A stretch of DNA of 64,000 nt from Adiantum capillus-veneris (Eukaryota > Streptophyta > Polypodiopsida > Polypodiales > Pteridaceae): positions 61,539,184 to 61,603,183 of the forward strand of contig CM043942.1 in the NCBI GenBank assembly GCA_014529385.2. Reading direction: 5' to 3'. This document shows positions 38,998 to 50,817 of the stretch, in pieces. Within the stretch, counting starts at the first letter, position 1; every line of letters begins with the position of its first letter. The notes beneath the pieces were generated by a model. It was not told where the DNA came from, did not search any database, and saw nothing but the letters and a program-made list of their open reading frames with translations. The position numbers were made by a program, and so were the translations under genes.

Positions 38998-40885
38998 ATG
39001 GCACCCAAAACACGTCGTGGACGGAAACCATCCTACCATGTTGACCTTATTCCCGAGGAGTCAGAAAGAGACTCTGACCCCAAGCATGAGCTGGTGACTA
39101 ACACTGAGGCTCAGGAGGAGCACAGTCAGGTTGATGAGGCGCAGGACTCACAGCATTCCAGTCAGTCTAGACACAGAAGGGCACAAAGGAAAGCACGCAA
39201 GGCTAAAAGTTCTCGGTCCAGGCAGGGGGATGAGGGCGCCAAAGGCAGTAAAAGAAGTTGCCATACTTCCAATAGATAGGCCAGGGAGGACACAGAAACT
39301 GAGACAGAAGCAGATATTAATTGGGATGCAATAGACAACTGTGAGAAAACTCCAAAGCGACGTCCAGACTCTAAGATGAGAAGCGGAAGGACCAACGGTG
39401 ATTGGCATGATTACACATCCTCGTTGAAAATCTCTTTTCCAATATTCAAAGGAGGCAAGAAAGATGATCCGGATGTTCACATCCAAGCTTTTGAGCAGTA
39501 TGCAGAGCTGAAGAATATTGATGAGGATGACTGGGGTGAATACTTTCTGCAAACGCTGAAGGAGGCAGCGAGAAAGTGGTACTACCATTACCCGACTTGC
39601 CAGCTTAGATCCTATAATAAACTACTTAAAGCCTTCAAACTGGAATTTTCCAACAATAGAGGTGATGAGGATATTCTTTGTGAACTGGATAAGATTAAGC
39701 TAAGGAAATTGTTAGTCCGAAGCTATGTTGAGAAAATCAAGGAGCTGACAAGGCAGCTGCTATAGGAACCACCATCAGAAAAGCGACTGCGAGCATGGTT
39801 CTTGAATGGCTTTTGCAGCAAGAAGCTTAGGGAGCAGGAGGTGCTAGCACCGACGAAGAAATTCAATGATTTGGTGCAGCGAGCTTTGAAGCTGGAACAA
39901 CAAGCTAAGAAGGAAAAAGTTCATAAGAAGAAGAGGTCCAGTAGTAGCAGTTCTTCTACTAATAACTCTGATTCAAGCGGAGTTTCCAGCAGTTCTAAGA
40001 GTAGCTCCAATGAGAAGACCAAGGATAAGCCTAAAAAGGGGTCTTGGGCTAGGAAGATTGAAGAGATGGCTCGGCAAATTGGTGAGATTAGCCAGACCAG
40101 ACAACCAATGAGAAGAATGGAGACTTGGTGTTCAAAATGTAAATCTAAGGACCATGTTTCCAATGAGTGGCCACAGTGTACTTATTGTAAAGCCTATGGT
40201 CATTTATGGAATAATTGTGGCATTAGGATTCATCATTTCAAAAAGGGCATAGACTTGTCAGTAGTGGCATATACCAATGCCAAACCAATAAGAGTGGAAA
40301 CTGCCAACGCTTCTCAGGAGGAGAAACCAGGTACCAGTGGTACTGGTCCAAGGCGCAGCAGATACCAAGAGGGTACTGGCCGGGGCCGGGGGCGTGATAA
40401 CTTCCAGAGCCGAAGTCTGAATTGCTATACTTGTGGAAAGTATGGGCATTTCACGGCTCAATGTCCAGACACACTTGGGACTGCGGCTACTGAGTTGAAG
40501 GTACCAGAGCCAGTTCCAGTACGAGGAGTTACACGAAGCAAAGGAGTAGTGATTGAGGAAATCCCAGAGATTCTAGAAAAACCAGTCACTACTGAAAGCA
40601 GCAAATGGGCTCAACAGAGAGAGGTATGGAAGGCCAAGGGTAAAGAAAAGGTGGTTGATGAATGGAAGGAGCAGAGAGAACTAGCGGCGAAAATCATAGA
40701 GAATTGAGCCAAGAAGCTGCTAGAGCAGCCAGAAAGTTCTGAAGCATGGGTCATTCAAAATATACCAGCCCAATCTACTGAGACAGATCAGTCAAAGCCT
40801 GGCATACCTGAGACCATGCTGGCTGCAGTACAAGGGATGATTGAAGAGCTGGGAGTTGATAGAGGAGCTGAAAGCACTACAATGA
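38998..40885 (+). pseudogene. gag of the 11-kb gypsy element
   Basis: ATG at 38998 (MAPKTRRGRKPSYHVDLIPE). One frame runs through the region with in-frame stops at 39277, 39763 and 40705. The gag core lies at 39400-39900 (IFKGGKKDDPDVHIQAFEQY), then a Ser-rich basic stretch and three knuckles: one damaged (last Cys replaced by Trp), CTYCKAYGHLWNNC and CYTCGKYGHFTAQC. Restoring three single bases would open the frame, so the damage is recent relative to the other old gypsy remnants. Confidence 0.85.
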
Positions 40886-41018
40886 AGGAATGACATTGTG
40901 AAGATATTACCAGTTCTTCGAGCTCCGACAACAACTCTGACCATGAGAAAGAGGAAATTCATGTCAAAATCTATGATAGAATCCAGAAACTCACTGTGGA
41001 GTTGGAAGACATTAGAAG

Positions 41019-41372
41019 AACTTTGCCTGAAGCAGCAAAATTCATCAGACAGTGAAGGAAGGCTGAGGCGGAGGCCAGGACAGTTGACTTGACGGCTGTC
41101 CGAGATAATGAAGTGCCGCTAATTCAGATAGATTACAAAGTTCAAAAACAATGGGAACCACTTTCGAGTGTCATCTTGGATGGAGGAGCATGAGTAACTT
41201 TGCCTGAAGCAGCAAAATTCATCAGACAGTGAAGGAAGGCTGAGGCGGAGGCCAGGACAGTTGACTTGACGGCTGTCCGAGATGATGAAGTGCCGCTAAT
41301 TCAGATAGATTACAAAGTTCGGAAACAATGGGAACCACTTTCGAGTGTCATCTTGGATGGAGGAGCATGAGT
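41019..41372 (+). repeat. 177-bp tandem duplication over the protease active site
   Basis: Two near-identical 177-bp units (41019-41195, 41196-41372), 59 codons each and therefore in frame. Each encodes the protease active-site loop as VILDGGA followed by TGA. Confidence 0.9.
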
Positions 41373-41640
41373 AAACATCATGGGAGTACATCTTCAGTAG
41401 AGGATGGGAATCACAAATTTGAAGCCAACACCTTTCAAAGTGCGGATGGCAGATCATCGAGTAGTGCAAGCTACTGGTATGATTGAAAATATGCCGATAC
41501 GAGTGGGCAAGGAGAAGTTCAAGACCAATTTTCTAGTTCTCGATGTGCAAGGAGCATATGGAATGCTACTAGGGCTCCCATGGTTGCGAACGGCACAGGC
41601 TGTTCACGACTATACAAGGAGCCAATGGCAGAATCCAGAT
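41373..41640 (+). pseudogene. protease C-terminal part of the 11-kb gypsy element
   Basis: Continues from the duplicated active site: VRMADHRVVQATGMIENM and the closing motif YGMLLGLPWLRTAQAVHDY. The catalytic triplet upstream is Asp-Gly-Gly instead of Asp-Ser-Gly. A stop follows at about 41641. Confidence 0.8.
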
Positions 41641-41956
41641 TGAGACAAACAATACTAGAAGCTGGAGAAAGGAACTGAGACCTAAAGGACTATGCCAGAA
41701 GTATAAGATCAAGAAGATTGAAAGGATGTTAGCAGCTGTAAATATTTTTTCCTTAGCGGAAATTGATCTCAATGCAGTTTTTACTGAACAAGGAGCAAGC
41801 TGACAAAGAGAAGAAGCAGTTTCCAAACCAGTTTACTGAACTCAATTCAGGAGAACGATCAGTTCAGTTAACTAGAAGGTCGGAAGGATCAATTGAATCC
41901 AGTACGCCAGATGAGCCAGCACATTCTGGGGAGGACACGCAAATCAGAACAGTGAT

Positions 41957-42960
41957 TTGGAATTCAAAGGGCCGTTTTGGGATTACGTTGAAGAGTCAAC
42001 CAAGAGAAAAGGTGGCGAGCCTAACTGGTTACTCCCAGATGACCAAGAGATAGAGGAATGGAATCTAGGCTCTGAAGACAAACCTAGAATGATCAAAGTC
42101 AACAAACATCTCAACCCAACAATGAAGGAGAAATTACACAAAATGTTCCAGCATTATAAAGATGTTTTTGCATGGGAACACACTGATCTGAAAGGGGTGG
42201 ATCCAGAGGTCTGCTAGCACAGGATACCATTGAAGCCAGATGCCAGGCCAGTAAGGCTGCAGCGATACCGAATGAATCCCAATTATGCTAAGAAGGTCAA
42301 GGAAAAGATTGACAACCTTCTCAAAGCTGGGTTCATCACTGAAGTAGCCAGTAGCGACTGGTTGTTTCCTATTGTAGTTTTTCCCAAAAAGAATGGGAAG
42401 TTGAGAGTATATGTGGATTATAGGAAACTCAATGCACAAACCATCAAGGATCCATTTCCATTGTCTTTCACAGATATGTTGCTTGATGAGATTGCAAGGT
42501 ATGAGATGTACAGTTTTATGGATGGACATAGTGGCTACAACCAATTACAAATTTCTCCTGAGGGCCGGGGGAAGAACACTTTCATTATAGAGTGGGGAGC
42601 ATTTATGTATTTGGTAATGCCATTTGTCCTATGCAATGCACTAGCTACTTTTCAACGGTGTATGATGGAGATATCCAATGAGTTTCTTCATCGGTTCCTC
42701 GCCATACTCATGGACGATTTCACTGTATATTCAGCTGAGGAACATCATTTACTATTCCTAGAAATGGTTTTTAAGCGTTGTCAGGAGAAGCGGATTTGTA
42801 TGAATCCATTTAAATATGTTTTCCTAGTCTGGAAAGGATAGCTACTGGGACATGTAGTATCCCGCAATGGAATAGAAATGGCCAACGACAAGATCCAGTG
42901 TGTTCAGCAGGCCAAGGCGCCCAGGAATGCATCTGATTAAGTTCTTTCTTGGGATATATT
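41957..42960 (+). pseudogene. RT of the 11-kb gypsy element
   Basis: RT entry (LHKMFQHYKDVFAWEHTDLK), stop at 42215, then an open segment at 42230-42841 covering fingers and palm (PKKNGKLRVYVDYRKLNAQ, SFMDGHSGYNQLQI). The active-site motif is Leu-Met-Asp-Asp (AILMDDFTVYS) instead of Tyr-x-Asp-Asp. A stop at 42839 and a frameshift near 42935 end it. Confidence 0.85.
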
Positions 42961-43554
42961 AACTTTTACAGAAGATTTGTGCATAAATTTGCCGAGTCCC
43001 AAGCTTTACCACTGTATGAGCTCACAAAGAAAACCAGCAAGTTCAATTGGACTGCTGAGTGTGAGGAAAGTTTCCAAAACTAAAAAAGTGCCATTATCAG
43101 TAAACCAATCCTTCGGCAACCAAATTGGGATGTTATCTTCCATGTACATGTGGATGCTTCAGGGCTGGCGATGGGGGCGATACTAGCCCAGCCAGATGGA
43201 AGGACTGACTATCCTGTCTACTTTGCTAGTCGCAGATTCAGTCAGGCTGAACAAGGTGATACAACCACTGAACGAGAAGCTTTAGGGATGGTTTTAAGTG
43301 CTACAAAATTTAGGCATTATTTGCTGGCAAATTGTTTCATTTCTATGTGGATCATCAGTCTCTCTTATTCTTGATTAATACAGTCATTATTCAAGGCAGG
43401 CTAATACGGTGGATGATGTTCCTTATGGGATTTGAATTTTGGATTTTCCATAAACCTGGCAAGAACCACTGTGGCACTCATTTTCTCTCTAGGAGTACGG
43501 AGGGCTATTCTGAAGTGTCTTTAAGAGACGAACCAGTGGATGTTGAATTATTTT
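42961..43554 (+). pseudogene. RNase H of the 11-kb gypsy element
   Basis: Frames at 43150-43374 and 43332-43556 give MDASGLAMGAILAQPDG, TTEREALGMVLSATKF and YVDHQSLLFL, covering the acidic residues D, E, D. A one-base frame change near 43340 splits them. It ends with a degraded HFLSRS. Confidence 0.8.
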
Positions 43555-45026
43555 AGCTGGAAGCGGCATAATCAATTGATCCTGAATTATATGAAGTATA
43601 TCAGTTTCTTTCTCAGGGTGGTTTCCCAAATGACTGGAAGCAAAACCAGAAGAAGGCTCTGGTCATCAAAAGCTTAAAGTTCACGATCATTGGGGGCTCA
43701 CTCTACAGATTAGGTGTTGATGGTATTCTTCACCGATGTGTGCCTATGGAGGGGAGAATGCAAGTTATCTCAGAGGCGCATAATGGAGAATCTGGTGGGC
43801 ACTTTTCTACTAATGTTACTTACAAGAAGATTCTACAAGCTGGTCTATTGTGGCAAACATTGATATCTGATGTCAGAAGCTTTTGTAAAACTTGTGACAT
43901 ATGCCAAAGAATGGGTAGACCCACAGCTGCAGACATGACTCCCTTAACACCAGTACAACCACTGGGTGTTTTCATGAAATGGGGTTTGGATTTTATGGGA
44001 CCTTTCAAGAAGGTTACTCCCAGGAAGAGTAGGTATATAGTGATTGCTACCTGCTATGTAACCAAGTGGGTAGAAGCTAAGGCTCTTCCTGACAACACAA
44101 TCAAGTCCACTACAAGATTTTTATTTGAGAATATTGTTTGTCACTATGGATGTCCTGTGGAGATTGTGTCGGACCAAGGGACACACTTCATCAATGACAC
44201 TATGGAGATCCTTCTGGATATGCTTTCAATCAAGCATCGGAAATCCACACCTTATTATCCTAGATGCAATGGACATGCCGAAAGCAGTAACAAGACCATT
44301 AAGACTATTTTCACTAAGATTGTGCAGAAAAAGCCAGACCAGTGGGATTTGAAGCTTCAGACTGCTTTATGGGCATACAAGACAGCTTATAAGGTCACTA
44401 TAGGATTAACACCATTCAGAATGGTATATGGTACTAAAGCTGTTGTCCCTATGGAGTTTGTTATTCCAAGTCTCAAAATGGCTGTAGAATATGGGTTATA
44501 TTTTAATCACAATCTTAAGAAGCGACTGGAGGAGCTTACCCAGTTAGATGAACTGAGACAACGGGCTATGCTGGAACAGGAGATTGTTTAGCAAAGAAGG
44601 AAACACTAGCATGACCGAAGGATTAAGGTCCGAGAGTTTCAGAAAGGGGATCTGGTACTCCTATATCAATTTAGATTGGGTCCTAAGAAGCCGAATCTAA
44701 AGATAGCCTGGGAAGGACCATTTGAAGTGGACTGGATTTTCTCTAATGGCACGGTAAGACTGAAAGACCTATCTGGATTACTGCTGCCAGGGGTGTATAA
44801 TCGAGCTAAAATCAAGCTCTACTATTCAAAAGCTAGAGAGCCTTGCCAGGAACAGGGTACTGAGGATCTGGGCGCTGAAGACCAAGAAATTCCAGAATCA
44901 GCTATCTTGGGGCTTTTTCATGTGCAGCCAGTTCCAGTTCCACAACTAGTTTCAGACCAGTACCAGTGCGACCAAGCCAGACTTATACCAGGACTAGAAC
45001 AGTGGGGACAAATTTATCAGTTTTAG
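43555..45026 (+). pseudogene. integrase of the 11-kb gypsy element
   Basis: One H2C2 module (EAHNGESGGH, CKTCDIC) and a core with the complete triad: KWGLDFMGP, VSDQGTHF, GHAESSNK. It is open from 43740 to 44591, with stops at 44589 and near 44608. The C-terminal module resumes at 44640-45026 (FQKGDLVLLYQFRLGPKK, IAWEGPFEVDWIF). Unlike the 19-kb element it has only one H2C2 unit and no second protease-like domain. Confidence 0.85.
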
Positions 45027-45153
45027 GGGACCAACAGTCAGATGGAATATCAGTGGTAATCATTTCAATGACGGGTGAAAGTCTTCTCCAATGCATGTCT
45101 GCCACGTCAGTTGCGGTCCGCAGAAGTCTAGGAACGGTAAGTGGTGGAGCTTT

Positions 45154-46525
45154 TATGGCGCGAACGCGTATACCAGTAAGGCGAGTAGGCGTTTTTTCTC
45201 GCAAATCCCCTGTGCGACGATTACCTCTTGTTGTCCACTCGCCATCGCCGAGCTCTGAAGTATCTTCACTACAACCGCAAACCTCATCCTCTGAGGAGAT
45301 CGTGGATTGTCGTCTGACTTTGTCAGCCACACCTAGGTACGGTTTCGAAGAATCAAGTAAGTCATCTTCTTCTTCACCTGCTTCATCATCTTCATGGTGC
45401 ATGGGTAGGAGAAAACTGTCAGAAAAGATGCAGGACACTATCAACGAAACCCAAGCTCTTATTACTGTTACGAAGGCAACTCTTCCACTCATCCCGCACA
45501 ACAAAATTCAGCGTTATGTGTTTACTGAGCAAGCTATGGCTCTACTCCAACTGTGGGACTTGTGTGTGGTTCTGCAAGCCAGGAGGGTTGAGTTTGACAC
45601 AGCCATCATAAGGCAAGTCTTGGACTCTTTCAATGCTCAAGATGGCAATGCTGTGATTTATGGCCAGAAGGTGTCTATCACACCAGAAAGCATTGCTTTT
45701 GCATTCTCTATGCCAAACGGGCCCAAGACGTCTGTGGAAACTGTAGAGCAGATCAGTGCAGCTTTGAAGGAGGGTGATGCTGCTAAGAGGAAAAGGAAAG
45801 CCAGTGCGCAAGGGATTCCAGTTGCAGGAGTGGAAGCTCTCGCTGCCTATCGATTTGTGGCTAAAGCTATGGGTCTGAAGAATAACCCGATATATGTGTC
45901 AGAGAAACTTTTTGCCATGCTTTTAGCAAAAAGACTGGATTCCAAAGTCTCTATCAACCTCTGCCAGATATTGCCGCACAATGTGCTTCAACAAACTGCC
46001 AAGCTGAAATCTCAAAGTGTATTCAAGGCTTGGTATGTTTGGTAGTTTTTGTACTGGGCAACTGCTCCAGACACCCATGATCAGGTGAGAATGGCTTGGA
46101 GTCAGAAGCCGTTTCCACTATCCAAAAATATCGACTTGTCATCGGATGAAGAAGAGCCAAAAAGTCAATCAATGCCTACTGGACTGAAAAGGAAGGCTAA
46201 ACAAGATGAAGCTGGCAGTTCAAAGAAGCCAAGGATGACACTGACTAAGAGCTGTGCTCTCCTGAAGCAACTGGAAAGTCAAGTCAAAACAGTGTCTACT
46301 GAAAGGACTCCAGTTAGCCAGACTGAACGACAGACTAACCAGACCACTGGTGGAATCAACCAGTCAGCTGGTCAGATTTCAGTAACCACCAGTATTGGCC
46401 AAGATCAGATAGAAAAGGCTAGTCTTGAGCAATCAGCAGACCATGTTGATAAGGGCAAAGACCCAGCTTCTCCAAATCCACTTGGCCGAGTCTCCATCCC
46501 ATACAGTGAAGAAGCCCTGCACTAG
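45154..46525 (+). pseudogene. first 3' ORF of the 11-kb gypsy element, related to the 437-aa protein
   Basis: ATG at 45154 (MARTRIPVRRVGVF) in a frame already open from 44966. A TAG at 46043 interrupts it; the same frame is open again from 46049 to 46525. The domain at about 45500-46020 contains FDTAIIRQVLDSF and VSITPESIAFAF, matching DTRRVYELATSI and VQITPQLIADAL of the 19-kb element's first 3' ORF with similar spacing. The later part is Ser/Thr/Gln-rich with a basic KRKAKQDE patch. Confidence 0.7.
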
Positions 46526-48859
46526 ACCAAGAAAGACAGGTTACAGCAGCTGCAAACTCATCCGCTCAAGGGACGTCTCCTATTGCAGAAATCTGATTAT
46601 GCTGCATTACCTTATATGGCTCCTGTCATAGTCTATGAGCCAACTGATCCTGACCCAGCAACAATTAATGATGGCTGTTCAGTACTCATTCAGTCATCAT
46701 GGAATACTATTGTCAATTGTATGGGACAAATGCTGGATGCTGCAGGGTCAAAAGATGAACTAATTAAGGTAAAAATTGAATTGAGGGAGGCTAAGGAGCA
46801 AATTGAAAACTTGGAGCAGCCCAAAGCTTGCACCACACCCTCCTTGAGGCTCACTCAGATAAGACCATTCTGCAGTTACATAGTAAGCTAGCCAAGGTAG
46901 AGTCTGAGATGCAGACCATGCGGGAAGAAAAGGCTAAAGCACAACGAGCTGTTGATAGGTTCGAAACCATGCGGAGAATGAAGCGAGTTGAGTTCAACTC
47001 TTTATTGATCCACCACAATGCTATGAAGACCACATTAATAGAAAGATATATCCATAATAATCTGGCGGAGATCAAATCTTGAATCCAAGAGGAAATGTTG
47101 TTTTCGACATGGATAATTTGAAGTCACTTATGGAGACGATGCAGAGTGATTTGCAGGATAAAGTTACTGAATATAACAGTGCTCTGATAAATCAAGCTAT
47201 TCTTGATTACATTGAACAGTAGACTACCATTGAAGAAGATGAGGATAGGGAAGAAGAAGCAGAGAAGGAGGAGGATGAACCAGACGAAGGGCATAATGAT
47301 GATGATGATGATGATGCTTCTCCTCCATCTCCACCTTCAGGACTTGGTACTGGTGGTACAGGGCCAACTGGAGGAAATCAGTCCAGGAAAACCAGCCAAA
47401 CCAGCATGAAGGGCAGCGGTTGAGTAATCAGCAGCTAGAAGAGCAACAACCCAGCAACATTGGGAATCCACCGGCACACCAGTCACAACACAGTAGGGAT
47501 GTTAAAGGGAAAGACAAAGCTGTTGACTGAGGGACCAGCAGGTGATGAGCAACATTCATTACAGCTCATCATGCTAAACAAGAGATTGAGACATCAGCAG
47601 GCTCCTATAACCAGGCGGTATCTAGAGGATGATGATCTTTTTTTTTATCTGGAACGCTTTCAACAACTGTATGTCGGAGCCAGGGAAATGGTTGAGCATT
47701 GGAAATCAGCTGCTTTCCATGATCAAGAGGCCTGCCGATTACCTGCGCATCCTAGTACAATACAACTGTTAGAAAGGGTGCCTGAATGGATACTAACTAC
47801 TGAAGAGAGAGTAACGAATCCACATTGGCAACGATAGTCTACTGCAGATTGTCGCTATCTGGCTATGGAATTAGAGCTTCTGCTGGGAAACAAGCCAACA
47901 TATAGATGCATGAAGGATGTCAGGAATCAATTGAAAGAGGTCTTAGCGCAAAAGCAAATGCTAGGGGAGTTCTGGATCAAAGGGTGCGGACCATTCTTGA
48001 AGACTAGACTGCCACTAGCAAGGGACCTCAAACTCGAATGTCAGTGGGAGAACTGGCAACTTCTCTCCGACGACTGTTTCAACTGGTCAAAGTAACAAGA
48101 AAAATGATGCAACTAGAGAACTAGGTTTTCCTTAACTTCTTAGAATTTGTGCTTGATTCCCCAGTTCTCTTGTATGCTTTACCAGCAAGAGAGGCAGAGT
48201 TGCCAAGATCTTTTCCAGCACTTTACCCTCAACATCTAGAACCAGTCGATCGGCTCACATATTTCAAGATTACCGATGATCTTCCGGATTGGTATGAGCG
48301 ATCGACTGTGGAATGTAAAACTTGGCAAACACTGTTCATCGACGCTCTCCAACTGAATGATCTCCAGGAGCTGAAAGAGGAGGTGCAGAGGATCAAACTG
48401 TGTATGTGCCAGTGGAAAATTCATATCAGAGGCCTCACTAAGATCACCAGCCAACTGCTGCAACTCACTGTTGAGTCCTCTAAACTGCCTAAAAAGGACA
48501 TTACGGCTAAACCAGGCCTAGGACAACAATATAGAGAGATGATTGAGATTCTTTTTGAAGCTCGGATCAAAACCAATCAGCCTCTTCCAGAAGGATGGAT
48601 CCATACAGCCTCGCATTGTCACAAACTGGCCAGAACTCAGATCACCAAAGGCAGACGCACGCTCTATGATCCCGACACCAAAACCTATCACCCTCTCATG
48701 CCTTATGAAATGGAGATGACCATAGAAAGGCGGGATCAGCTTGAGCAGGAGGCCATTTACAGACTCATTCAGAAGGAGAATGCTGGCACTGGGACTTCTC
48801 AGATGCCATCCAGGCCAAAGGGTAAACGGAAGCGGGTTCAGTGGAAGGATAATGGGTAG
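46526..48859 (+). pseudogene. second 3' coding region of the 11-kb gypsy element
   Basis: Broken into several frames. Around 46740-47080 there is a coiled-coil-like stretch (KVKIELREAKEQIENLEQ; ESEMQTMREEKAKAQRAVDR), then an acidic Asp/Glu tract near 47250-47330, then segments at 47460-48095 and an open 236-residue segment at 48149-48859. Order and character (coiled coil, then globular C-terminus) parallel the 648-aa ORF of the 19-kb element, although I see no clear residue-level match. Confidence 0.55.
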
Positions 48860-49118
48860 TTCCATCTCAGAATCCGGTCAAGGATTTTTCCTTCTTCTTA
48901 GTTGGCACAGACTTTGAGTCTGCGAATCAGACGGTGGATTTTTCCACCAGTTTTCGCAGTAGCAGACGCTTGATTTTTTCACTAAGGGATTGGTGTCATT
49001 TGGCTGACAGCCCTTGGAATTACAATTATGAGGGCGTTCAGCACTCAATGAGAAAAATTCCAGAAGAATCAGACGGTGGATTTTTTTCTCAAAAATTTTG
49101 GAATCTTGCCAAAATTCA
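48860..49118 (+). other. 3' untranslated part of the 11-kb gypsy element
   Basis: Short non-coding stretch. gaatcagacggtggattttt occurs twice, at about 48924 and 49067. Confidence 0.6.
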
Positions 49119-49134
49119 AGAAAGAAGGGAAGGA
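49119..49134 (+). promoter_or_regulatory. polypurine tract of the 11-kb gypsy element
   Basis: agaaagaagggaagga immediately before the 3' LTR. Confidence 0.85.
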
Positions 49135-49646
49135 TGTAGATGGCTGAGACAGTCTCACTGGGTGGGAACCGGCTCCTGTGAGACGAACAGTGGATCAGTC
49201 AGTAATTACCACGACAGTTATCACAGTAATTCCCAAAGCATATAAATAGGACCCATTACATTGTAATCGGGTTGGCATGAGTCGTGGGCATGAATCGAGT
49301 CATTTTTCGGCTGTACTTCTGCTTAAGCTTTTGATTCATAGTCTTTAGCCCTGAGTTGTTCTTGAGCTACATCATCTTTATTGTAATCTTTCATCTGTAA
49401 TCCTAAATACAGCAGTACAGTATACTCCAGTCATACATACTTTGTTCTCATTCTCTTTGAGTCTGAATCTGAATCTGAATCTGAACATTATTCTCAGTAC
49501 TTCAGTCTGGTTCTCATTTTAGTAAATGTATTCAAGTTCAGTTTCTATTTCCTTGTCCAGTCTACTGTTTGAACTAACACATCACCAGTAGCTGTAAAAC
49601 TTCTAACACTGGAATCACCTATCTAAAGAGATCAGCTCCAATTCCA
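49135..49646 (+). repeat. 3' LTR of the 11-kb gypsy element
   Basis: 512 bp, partner of 38413-38916; followed by the target duplication GACTT. Confidence 0.93.
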
Positions 49647-50430
49647 GACTTTCTTCAAGCACATCCATCCCATAGGCAATATTAGGGTCTATATCTTCCT
49701 CACAGCCTTCCAAACAAGCAATAGATGACTCACAACCCACTTGATTCACAGAAGTGATTCTCGGATGTAGTGGTTGCGGTCCTAGCACTGGAGGTGGTAA
49801 GAGTGTTGTTTGAACAACATTTTGGGCCCTAGGGACCATGTGTTGTGCTGTTTATTCAAGAGGTGGGGCCGGCATCAATGCACACATTCGAGGTGTGTCT
49901 GTCCATGCTAGGGTTGTTCTATTGGCCATCACGCGCTTAAATACTATGCAATCATTAGCTTGATGACCATACCTTCCAAAGGCATTGCAATTCCCATTGA
50001 CTTTTACTCTAAAAGTAGCGCATTCACTGCTACTATGCGGTCCATAGCATACTGAGCACCATTGTTGCTCCCTTCTTGGATACATATGATTGTTTTGTGG
50101 AGCATGATTATCTCTAAGACTCTCTTGGATAGCCTTGGTGAGATCTGCTAAAGTGATCTCAGATATCTTTGGCTCCTTAGCAATAGGCTTTAGGGTCATT
50201 GGTTGATGCCCTGATGCTTGCAAGCTAGACTCAACAGACACTCTTTCTCCTTGAATCATTAAATTATCCTCCAATTGGATCGCATTGGTGGTGACTGCTT
50301 TCCAAGTGGTGATACCTCTAATGACTAGGCCATTGTAGATATCCTCATGTCGTAACCCCCTAATGAATCTATCAAGCAATTGATTATTATTGAAGCGCTC
50401 ATTTGGATTACAACGAGAATTCAAATGCTT
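49647..50430 (-). pseudogene. gag core of the 42-kb element
   Basis: Minus-strand gag sequence (FNNNQLLDRFIRGLRHEDIY) with a first knuckle CSVCYGPHSSSEC (CX2CX3HX4C) and a second knuckle whose second Cys is Phe (CNAFGRYGHQANDC). It lies between the copia insertion on its N-terminal side and the gypsy insertion on its C-terminal side. The codons at both edges connect in phase to the neighbouring host segments on the gypsy side. Confidence 0.75.
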
Positions 50431-50452
50431 CAAGCAGGTGCAACATTTACCA

Positions 50453-50817
50453 TGGATGACAACAACAACACAGATGTGTTCAAGATGTTTGCTGCTGAGG
50501 ACAGGTTGGATGGGGACAACTACCCTATGTGGGCTTATATGATGCAACATGTTCTTGTGTCAAAAGGTGTCTGGAACATTGTGCAGGGCATTGATGTACG
50601 TCCTGGTTCTGAAGATGTAGGCGATATTGAGGATGTTGCAGGTCTTGCTGCAAGGATTGCAACTGTTAGAGTTGTTTTGCCTACGGCAGAACAAGCTCGT
50701 TGGGATGTTAAGGATGCGCAGGCTCATGCATTGATTGCGTTGTCTGTGAAGCGCACCATTATTCCTCACATCCGTTCAGCAAAATCTGCAAAACAAGCTT
50801 GGGATATTTATGCATGA
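50453..50817 (+). pseudogene. copia gag N-terminus, truncated
   Basis: ATG at 50453 (MDDNNNTDVFKMFAAEDRLD). The frame is a copia gag N-terminal domain (NYPMWAYMMQHVLVSKG) that stops at TGA 50815. The rest of gag continues in another frame starting with MHEEDDMDTF. Copia gags normally have a few dozen residues between the aligned positions, so a short internal deletion removed them and shifted the frame. Confidence 0.85.

Larger units (their letters stand above)
38413..49646 (+). mobile_element. decayed Ty3/gypsy element with long 3' coding region
   Basis: LTRs at 38413-38916 and 49135-49646 have TG...CA ends and an exact target duplication, GACTT (38408-38412, 49647-49651). Polyprotein order on the plus strand is gag, protease, RT, RNase H, integrase, followed by about 4 kb of additional decayed coding sequence. 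Many in-frame stops are of the C-to-T kind (TAG for CAG, TGA for CGA), as expected from methylated-cytosine decay. LTR divergence of about 5 percent over the first 200 bp by eye puts its age between the host and the 19-kb element. Confidence 0.93.

Noticed and set aside
44983-45504. 173-codon minus-strand frame
   Set aside because: Antisense shadow of the 3' coding region of the 11-kb gypsy element.
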